Assembly: GCA_027924585.1 (NCBI GenBank)
Contig: BSBM01002082.1
Location: 372,001 to 436,000 of the forward strand
DNA length: 64,000 nucleotides
Origin: Larix kaempferi
Taxonomy: Eukaryota; Streptophyta; Pinopsida; Pinales; Pinaceae
Direction: 5' to 3'
Shown here: positions 56,297 to 64,000 of the stretch, piece after piece
How positions within the stretch are numbered: position 1 is the first letter of the stretch
Layout: each line of letters opens with the position of its first letter
The notes under the pieces: generated by a model
Databases searched by the model: none
What the model was told of the DNA's origin: nothing
The model's input: only the letters and a program-made list of their open reading frames with translations
Program-made: the position numbers and the translations under genes

Positions 56297-56995
56297 TGTT
56301 GATGTATATGTAACTTCGGAATGTATTTCATATATGTATATTGTACTCCTATAGAGATGGTATTATTCCTCTATACGGAAGTGTTTGTATTCCTATAGAG
56401 ATGTTATTATTCCTCTACACGAAAGTTTCGTCATTTATATTGTAAGTGTCATAACTTATAATTGATGGGTTATTAGACCACCTTGTTGGGGTCGGCCCTG
56501 TATAAGTCATGTGGGTCGAAGGGTTATTAGACCACCCTATTGGGGGTCGGCCATGTGGGTCAAAGGGTTATTAGACCACCCTATTGGGTTTCATCCTAGT
56601 CAGCATTATGTTATGTGGTTAAGTTAAGGCCGACCTAGTAGAGGTTATTAGGTAAGTCAAGTCAAGTATAAATAGAGTGCGGGAGGCAATCTATTTCATC
56701 ATTCTATTCTCTCTCACACTCTTGGGAGAGTGGCGCACTTGTGGAGGAGAAGAAGCTGTTGCTAGGAGATGTCTATCTCTTATGCTTGGGTTGTATCATT
56801 TCTCTATCTATCTCTGAGGAAGTTATTGGGGTTTTTCACCTTTATGGTTTTCCCCAAGTAAACTCTGTGTCTCTTGTGTGCTTGCATTATTGTGTCCATG
56901 ATTGATATGCTGTAGATATGCTATACATGTTGTTCTCTCAGTTAAGATCCTAGATCATATTGAAGTAAATTCTGAAAAATTAACATGGTATCAGA
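56297..56995 (+). repeat. 5' LTR of J
   Basis: TGTTGATGTATATG to AAAAATTAACA. It contains three copies of GGGTTATTAGACCACC (56467, 56521, 56565) and a TATA box TATAAATAG at 56667-56675. Confidence 0.92.
56667..56675 (+). promoter_or_regulatory. TATA box of the J LTR
   Basis: TATAAATAG is conserved in the 3' LTR (63128-63136) and, inverted, in the solo LTR near 7312. It lies ~320 bp before the LTR end, a usual position for an LTR promoter. Confidence 0.65.
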
Positions 56996-57007
56996 GCTAG
57001 CCTAAAA
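56996..57007 (+). other. Primer-binding site of J
   Basis: TGGTATCAGAGC directly after the 5' LTR, identical to that of C2. Confidence 0.9.
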
Positions 57008-59270
57008 GAAGGCATGGTATGGCATGTATGAGACTTGTTGCACTTGCGATGCTAGGGTTTGATATAGAAAAAACCACTCATCGTAGTAATTTCACTATAA
57101 ATAAATTTTGGCAAGGTTTCAAGGTATGAAAATATTACAGGGCGAAGATAAGATCCCCATGTACCTTGTGTCCAAAGGACAACCTCTAATTCATTGTACT
57201 TTGTGATTTATGATCTGTACAATATATGGTTTCTGCCTCTTCTAGATCTCAGTCATAAACAGGTGACCTTGGAAAAAAGGTCATAACTTGGGATAGGAAG
57301 CTCCAAATTAAATTTCATAAAAAGTGATAGGTAGTGCACAGACTCTAATTTCTCAAGTAATGTTTTTAGAGGCAGAAACTGAAACAGTGACACGTGGCAT
57401 GCCGTACAAGTTTGCTCTCCTGTTTTATCCCATAAACAGATCACGTTGCGACACTTGGAATAACTCTCTCTCAGAGAATCCATTTGAGTTCAGACCTATG
57501 GGGTTGGAAATATGATAGGTCGGGATATCACAATAAAAAAATTTAGACCCTGTGGATCAAAAAGTTCGTATTTATACCAGAAACAATCAGGTACATATTT
57601 CTGTCAAAACAGAATTATTTTTTAGCACCTTCATTCATGGCTTCCGGAATTTAGGGTTTCGGAGAAAGTTGGAATTTTTGTAATCGGATACTACGACTGA
57701 ATGCTACTCATCAAAATCGAAATTTAGAGATCAAGATCAGAATTTTTGGTTGGGCAGAAGGCCGGGCTTGATCAAACCCTAGTTCGGGACTTTGATCGGA
57801 AAAGTGGAAAATTAGGGCTTCTACAAAAAAGGGAATTTTTTAAATCTATGACCATGGCTGGAAGCTCCTCAAAAAACTAGAAGCTTAGAGCTTTGGATCG
57901 AACCATTTGATTGGGCAGAAGGGTGGGCTTTATCAAACCCTGGTTCAGGTCATGTCCAGTGAATCCGGAAGTTTCAAAGGAAAATTTGAGGGGTGAAACT
58001 TTGCACTTTTCAAATTCTGAGTATACCAGCTTGGTCAGCTCATCAAGGAACATATTTCTATCCTTTCGGAAGTTTGAATTTTTAGCGTTTCTTTGACAAA
58101 CCCTAATCCAACTCTAGATCCAATTCCTGCAAATCAAGTGGATTGGGTTAATCCTAGAAGACAATGGATTGGTCACCTGCATAAGTGAAGAAGTTCCTGT
58201 TTTAGAGGGAGATGAGGCTAAGGCCTTACATAAGAAGATTACAAGCAATCTCGACAGGTATGACTTATCCAAGTATGTTTCATGATTTGTTCATGATCAA
58301 GTTTATGGTATGTTTGTCTTCATGTTATTATGGTTAGTACAATCTTGATTAAATTTAGACTTGTTGTATCACCTTAATAAAATTATGAATGCAGGATAGA
58401 AGATATTCATTGATTAGGGTGTTGACACTTATGATTGTACTAATGCATTATGGTGTTGTATGAGGTTTATGTTGTCCGCTAACATGAAAGGTACACCAAT
58501 AAAGACAAATCATGTTCTAGTTCAAGAACATATGATCATGATGACATGAATACAAAGATTCATCCATTTTCATGGATCACTTAGAAGATCTACTTATGAG
58601 GTATGTATAACTGGGTTCTATAATGGTTAGCCTATGAGATATGCATATTACTAGCACAAGTCATTGAAGAGAACAAGAAGACATCATGTGGGTATGTTAG
58701 ACATAACTAGATAACATACCAATCTAGGTATGTTTTTCCTATATCAAGTTAGAATCCTACCTTGTGTTAGGATCCCTTATATAAGTATACTTGGTATGAT
58801 TGGCTATGTTTATTCATAAAGTTAGAAATATAAGTAATCAAGGGTTTATGCATTTTATGTCTCTTATCTTGATTGATGATTTAACTAACCTATGATCAAA
58901 TAAGAATATGCATGAATAAAAGAAAACTTCCCTGAAACCTTGAATACTAATGTTTATTATCTGTGTTTGAAATGATCATGACTATACATGTTTAAGATTA
59001 TTGTGTTTTGATAGTATTAAGATTATACTAATGAATGTGTGATTATGTATGAGACCTCGAGGATAACACAATGATGATACTAATAAGCATGCATAGTGAT
59101 GGATATAAGTTCAAGGACAGGTAATCCAGGAAGCAAAGATGAAGAGGGAGCACACTCCAGTTGTTCCTGCAAGGAAGCAAAGATCAAGAGGGAGCACACT
59201 CCAGTTGTTCTTGCAAGGAAGCAAAGATCAAGAAGAAGCACACTTCAGTAGTTTCTGCAAGGATGCAGAT
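57008..59270 (+). other. Non-coding interior of J (gag/protease absent)
   Basis: No gag or protease motif could be found in any frame. At 59130-59261 three tandem 44-bp copies occur (core AGATCAAGAGGGAGCACAC). Immediately afterwards an integrase scrap, N-P-H-Q-N-G-V-A, is readable near 59300-59325, so the boundary of replaced or deleted sequence lies before it. Confidence 0.6.
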
Positions 59271-59924
59271 ATTTAGAGGGAGTTGACCACTTCTCACAAT
59301 CCACATCAGAATGGAGTTGCATAAAAGAAGCAAAGACTGAGAGGGAGTCAACCCAACAAACAAACAAAGATAAGTATTTGAATTATCAATCCTTTCATAT
59401 TTTATTGTTTAAATAATACTGTTCAATAATGTATATACTCATGTTCCTAGAATTAGGTTGTGTATTATGCATATTAGAATAGTTTCATTGATGAACAGTA
59501 TACTACTAATATACATGGGTAAGTGGGACACTGTACAACATTCCATTGCTACTTATCTAGAATGAAACCTCTTTGTTGACATGTTGGGAGTTGTGCACAC
59601 TCTTAACAATATTCTAGTAGAGATTGGAAGGCATCTAGAAAGTTACATGATATGGATAAATGTTGTATTGAAGCATTGGCTAAGATAATTGCATGATTGT
59701 ATGACATATTTCTTTATGTGTAAGAATTTGTTCTGAAAATTATGAGATGTTTTCTAATCATGCAATTTAACTTGTTGTGTAGGAAAGATCGTATACCATC
59801 ACCTACAAAAGAAGGACTACAATATTTGTTCAACAACAAAGTTATCTATTGAAAATATTGAAGATATTGAAGTTCCCAGGATCTGGGAAGAATGACATGA
59901 CCGAGGAGTACTAGTCGATCATGA

Positions 59925-61284
59925 AGATGTTTGGGATGCAGTCCCAAGACTTGAAGGGGAGTCTGTAGTGACTTCCAATAGGATCTACAAGATCAAGCAT
60001 GCTGTAGGTCGTAGCATAGAGAATTTTGCTCCTGTAGCCAGATACACTTCCATTAGATCCATACTGGCTCTGGTTGAAGTGATGAAATGGAAGATACACC
60101 AGATGGATTTCAAGACACCTTTCTTGAATGGTGTAGTTGAAGAAGAAGTGTATGTGGAGCAGCCACTTGGTTCTGAGACACATGACAGGGAGTCATATAT
60201 GTGCAGAACTTGGTATGGTAGGATAGACAGCTTTCTATCCAGTTTGGGATTTACCAAGAGTAAAGAGGATTCCAACCTATACTACAAGGTTAAGGAAGGA
60301 AATCCAGTGATACTACTTTTGTATATGGATGACCTATTTATTACAGGTGAAGATAGATTGATTATCGACACACATCGGAAGCTTGCTTCCGAGTTCGAGA
60401 TGAAGAACTTGTGGGTGATGCACTATTTTCTAGGTATGGAGGTGTGGCAGAGTGCAAATGGAATCTTCCTTGGACAAGGGAAGTATGCAGTAGAGATCCT
60501 AAAGAGGTTCGGGAAGATGGACTGCAAGGTCATGGCCACACCTATGGCATCAAACCTGAAGCTTCTGTGTGATGCTTCATTTGAGCTGGTGGATATCACT
60601 ATGTATCGTTAGATGATTGGGTCCTTGATGTACCTTATGAACACGAGACCAAATATTTGCTTTGCGGTGAACACATTGAGCCAGTTCCTGAAGGATCCGA
60701 GGAGTGTTCACCTGGTTGCTGTAAAGCATATTCTGAGGTACCTGAAGGGTACAGTTGATTATGGGCTCAAGTATGATGCGAATCAAAAGTTTAACCTACA
60801 GGGTTATGTTGATTCAGATTGGGCAGGAAGTGCTGCAGATAGGAAGAGCACTTCTGGGTGCTGCTTCAGTATGGGATCAGGTGTGATCTCTTGGTTTAGC
60901 AGGAAGTAGTCCTATGTAGCACTGAGTACAACCGAAGCAAAGTATGTTGCAGCCTGTGCGGCTAGTTGTGAGGCAGTATGGTTGTGGAAGCTACTGTCAG
61001 AGTTATTTGATCTTCCGCAGGAGGCTACTTGTATCTTTTGTGACAACTAGAGTTGTGTGAAGCTATCTGAGAACCCGGTGTTCCATGATAGGTCGAAACA
61101 CATAGAGATCAAATACCACTATATCATGGATATGGTACAGAGAGGAGTCGTGAAGCTCCTGTATGTTGTGACGGATGAGCAGGTTGCAGATGTGCTGATG
61201 AAACCACTAGCCAGAGTGAAGTTTGAGTACTTCAGAGAGAGGCTTGGTGTTCTTCAGATCGATGACACTTCGAGGAAGAAGTGA
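59925..61284 (+). pseudogene. Copia reverse transcriptase and RNase H of J
   Basis: V-W-D-A-V-P-R-L-E-G-E-S-V-V-T-S starts the region; then YKIKHAVGRSIE joins directly to FAPVARYTSIRS, and QPLGSETHDRESYMCR joins to TWYGRIDS. Two segments that copia RT normally has (around K-A-R-F-V-A-R-G and A-L-Y-G-L-K-Q-A-P) are thus missing, both in frame. The catalytic Y-M-D-D is intact (~60322-60333). Stops are at 60610, 60907 and ~61048. RNase H motifs are clear: YVDSDWAGSAADRKSTSG, STTEAKYVA, CDN and HDRSKHIEIKYH. Confidence 0.88.
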
Positions 61285-61439
61285 TGGGCACATTTGTTGT
61301 AGCCATTCCTAGCATGGTGGAAGGGGGATCCTTCACATGGATATGGATGTAAGCGTTGGATGATGAGCATTAGGATGATGTTCTAGTTTATGCTCTATAT
61401 GATAAGTTGGATCATTTATATGTATGTATGTACGTATCA

Positions 61440-61660
61440 TGTTGATGATGCATATGATCAGGTAGATCATGTATTTGTATATGTATCAAGTGGATACTTG
61501 TATGATCAGTGTGATCATGTACTTATGTATGTATCAGGTGGATACTTGTATGATCAGTATGATCATGTACTTATGTATGTATCAGGTGGATACTTGTATG
61601 ATCAGTATGATCATGTACTTATGTTATCAGATGGATGCATTGTATGATCAGGTGGATCAT
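61440..61660 (+). repeat. 48-bp tandem repeat in J 3' region
   Basis: About four partial to full copies of a 48-bp unit (GTATCAGGTGGATACTTGTATG followed by ATCAGTATGATCATGTAC) carrying nested TGATCA-type palindromes. It lies between RNase H and the 3' LTR. The last unit decays. Confidence 0.85.
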
Positions 61661-61714
61661 GTATGATATGTATCAGGTAGATACTGTGTATGCATCAAAT
61701 GGATATATTGTTTG

Positions 61715-61945
61715 ATCAGGGTGATCACAGATGACGAGCTTCAGGATGTTGTTCCAGATGATATGCATCAGGTTGATGCTATGATGATCGGGATGATCAC
61801 AGATGACGAGCTTCAGGATGTTGCTCTAGATGATATGCATCAGGTTGATGCTATGATGATCGGGATGATCACAGATGATGAGCTTCAGGATGTTGCTCCA
61901 GATGATACACATCAGGTTGATGCTATGATGATGATCAGGTTGATC
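61715..61945 (+). repeat. 72-bp tandem repeat in J 3' region
   Basis: Three copies of a 72-bp unit (GATCACAGATGACGAGC, then CAGGATGTTG and GATGCTATGAT). Because 72 is a multiple of three, a 79-codon frame with a 24-residue period is open across it. Confidence 0.88.
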
Positions 61946-62009
61946 ATGTGATGATGTACATCAGGACGATGTATGGTGAGTATCGGTTTGATACTCTGTG
62001 GCCGTGGAC

Positions 62010-62480
62010 AGGTTATGCAAGTAGCATAGAAAAGATCCTGGGAGATCCTATAGTCTGTGCTAGGATGCTCTTTCAAGGTTTTGCTACAGGTAGCATCGAA
62101 AAGATCCTTTAAAAATCGGACAAGTAGAGCAGTGTGCTCATAACATCCTGGGTTGCTCTATCGAGAACCTATAGTCTGCGGTAGGATGCTCTGAGTAGGT
62201 TTTGCTACAGTTTCGCATAGAAAAGATCCTTTAAAAACTAGACAGGTAGAGCAGTGTGCTCGTAACATCCTGGGTTGCTCTATCAAGATCCTATAGTCTG
62301 TGCTAGGATGCTCTGAGTAGGTTTTACAAAAGTTCACATAGAAAATATCCTTTAAAATTCGGACAGGTAGAGCGGTGTGCTCGTAACAGCCTGGGATGCT
62401 CTATCGAGATCCAGACAGGTAGAGTGCTTTGATCGTAACATCCTGGGATGCTCTGAGTAGGTTTTGTGAAGGTCAACATT
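62010..62480 (+). repeat. ~120-bp tandem repeat in J 3' region
   Basis: Three to four diverged copies of a unit containing AAAAGATCCTTTAAAA, GACAGGTAGAGCAGTGTGCTC and CTAGGATGCTCTGAGTAGG. It follows the 72-bp array and reaches almost to the sequence before the 3' LTR. No coding. Confidence 0.82.
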
Positions 62481-62748
62481 TAAAAGAACCTATTGTCTGC
62501 GCTAGGTTTTGTTGACGAACGTAATCAGTCCTGGGATTCATAGTATGGCCATTGATGATGAAGACCTGCAGGTGGTGGGTCTACATCCAGTATGAAAAAG
62601 GACTGGCTCTGTAGAACTTCCTATGATGAGTAGATTCAGAGATTGATTGAGATAGAAGCAGCAGTGATGATGACGATTATCCAGTGACGATGATCCAAAG
62701 GAGATGACTTATGCTAGAAGACCTATGTCAAAAAATACCTTCCTAGTT

Positions 62749-62756
62749 AAGAGGGA
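62749..62756 (+). other. Polypurine tract of J
   Basis: AAGAGGGA lies one base before the 3' LTR. Confidence 0.65.
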
Positions 62757-62757
62757 C

Positions 62758-63446
62758 TATTGATGTATATGTAACTTCAGAATGTATTTCATATATGTAT
62801 ATTGTACTCCTATAGAGATGGTATTATTCCTCTATCTGGAAGTGTTTGTATTCCTATAGAGATGTTATTATTCCTCTATATGGAAGTGTCGTTATTTATA
62901 TTGTAAGTGTCGTAACTTATACTTGATGGGTTATTAGACCACCTTTTTGGGGTCGGCCCTGTATAAGTCATGTGGTTTGAAGGGTTATTAGACCACCCTA
63001 TTGGGGGTCGGCCATGTGGGTCAAAGGGTTATTAGACCACCCTATTGGGTGTCGGTCCAGTCAGCATTATGTTATGTGGTTAAGTTAATGGCAACCTAGT
63101 AAAGGTTATTAGGAAAGTCAATTCAAGTATAAATAGAGTGCAAGAGGCACTCTATTTCATCATTCTATTCTCTCTCACACTCTCGGGAGAGTGGCGCACT
63201 TGTGGAGGAGGAGAAGCTGCTGCTAGGAGATGTCTATCCCTTATGCTTGGGTTGTATCATTGCTCTATCTATCTTTGAGGAAGTTATTGGGGTTTTTCAC
63301 CTTTATGGTTTTCCCCAAGTAAACTCTGTGTCTCTTGTGTGCTTGCATTATTATGTCCATGATTGATATGTTGTAGATATGATGTACATGTTGTTCTCTC
63401 AGTTAAGATCCTAGATCAGATTGAAGTAAGTTCTGAAAAATTAACA
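62758..63446 (+). repeat. 3' LTR of J
   Basis: TATTGATGTATATG to AAAAATTAACA, 689 bp, with the same three GGGTTATTAGACCACC copies (62938, 62982, 63026) as the 5' LTR. Confidence 0.92.
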
Positions 63447-64000
63447 AAAACCAGTGAAGTAATGAAGAACAATTATCTGGGGTCCATGGTACAGTCATGG
63501 AGGGGCCAAGTGCTGGAATCACCCAACCACCTTCCCAGAGAGCTGCAAAGGGTTTCCGCCCAGATATTTCCTAGGTGAAGTGAAAATATCCTTTCACTAT
63601 CACCTATGTAGAGTCCTAGTGGTCAAGATACTAAGGCTACCAACAATGTATAAAGAGTTTGGGGGGACAGTCACAGGTCAGACTAACATGCATGGGCAGG
63701 GTAACTAAGCCCGAAATATAGAAGCACCAAAAGTACTGGTGGATCCCCGTTCACGTATCAGTCCTGATAGATGTTCAGGGGGGTATCCCCAACCAATCAA
63801 CCTCACACGGCCTTGTGCTTGACTCTAGTTTGAGTGGAGATTCCCGGCACACCTTCCACAAAGGTGGATTTACCTAAAGACAGTTCACTACGATTTTGAG
63901 TTAAAAATGGTTTTGGATAGTTAAAAGAACCTATTCCAAAACCCTAGCCTAAGCTAGTTGGTGTATGTTCCCTAGAAAGAAAAGTTGCTATTAAATTTTA
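63447..64000 (-). other. Probable leader of B3, right of J
   Basis: No frame of note. Read on the minus strand it continues into the B3 fragment once J is removed, and its style (short phrases such as GACCCCAGATAATTG-like and repeated GGGG/CCCC clusters) resembles the non-coding leader of B2 at 36.9-37.4 kb, without clear alignment. It may therefore be B3's untranslated leader. Confidence 0.4.

Larger units (their letters stand above)
56297..63446 (+). mobile_element. Ty1/copia retrotransposon J, gag and protease lost
   Basis: LTRs of 699 and 689 bp flank a 5.8 kb interior with a tRNA-Met primer site, a 2.9 kb stretch largely without coding, an RT/RNase H region and a 1.4 kb 3' tract of tandem repeats. 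The flanks AAAAA (56292-56296) and AAAAC (63447-63451) are compatible with a 5-bp duplication. The terminal G of the 3' LTR start is mutated (TATTGATG). It is the same family as the solo LTR at 6980-7575. Without gag, protease or integrase it could only have moved in trans. Confidence 0.9.

Noticed and set aside
61712-61951. A 79-codon frame with a 24-residue repeat (TDDELQDV...DAMM)
   Set aside because: It coincides with the 72-bp tandem array, whose unit length is a multiple of three. Openness follows from the repeat, and there is no promoter or start context.

Overview
The window looks like a piece of a large, repeat-filled plant nuclear genome. Nearly everything that can be identified is LTR-retrotransposon sequence: Ty3/gypsy of the Tat/Ogre-like type plus a second gypsy lineage, and Ty1/copia. 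One Mutator-like DNA transposon and one captured-looking coding relic are also present. I see no intact host gene, rRNA, tRNA or CRISPR array. Most coding frames carry stops and frameshifts, many of them C-to-T or G-to-A changes as expected from methylated plant repeats. A gymnosperm or similar large-genome seed plant fits, but the species cannot be named from the sequence.

Left part, 1-16818: a Tat-like gypsy element (called B) runs on the + strand and is interrupted four times. The interruptions are non-autonomous element A (169-5739, minus strand, TSD GTATC), a solo LTR (6980-7575, TSD AGAAA), a Mutator-like element (8311-9337, 9-bp TSD) and copia element C1 (12234-16327, TSD CCTT[T/C]). 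B's gag, protease, RT, RNase H and integrase can be followed across these insertions until B stops at 16818.

Middle part, 16818-39822: a second Tat-like element, G, occupies 16818-35188. Its pol order is protease, archaeal-type RNase H, RT, degenerate RNase H, integrase. It is bracketed by two copies of a ~5.3-5.5 kb unit, E1 (16818-22342) and E2 (29917-35188). These look like very long LTRs, each carrying a ~1,070-1,080-codon coiled-coil protein frame with its own upstream promoter-like region. A B-family solo LTR (28195-28947) sits inside G. E2 is cut by a B-family element, B2 (35189-39337), with a 32-bp minisatellite in its leader, followed by a third fragment of the E unit (39338-39822).

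Right part, 39823-64000: an RNase H-like scrap, a minus-strand pseudogene of plant-mobile-domain-like type (40530-41410), several kb of decayed LTR-like sequence, a minus-strand gypsy gag-protease relic H (about 46075-47870), a nearly complete but mutated copia element C2 (48907-54668), a truncated copia LTR plus leader K (54669-55385), and a minus-strand B-family gag/leader fragment B3 split by copia element J (56297-63446). J has lost gag and protease and carries three unrelated tandem arrays between RNase H and its 3' LTR.

The most unusual object is the E unit: an LTR that seems to contain a long non-gag, non-pol gene, present in two independently decayed copies.
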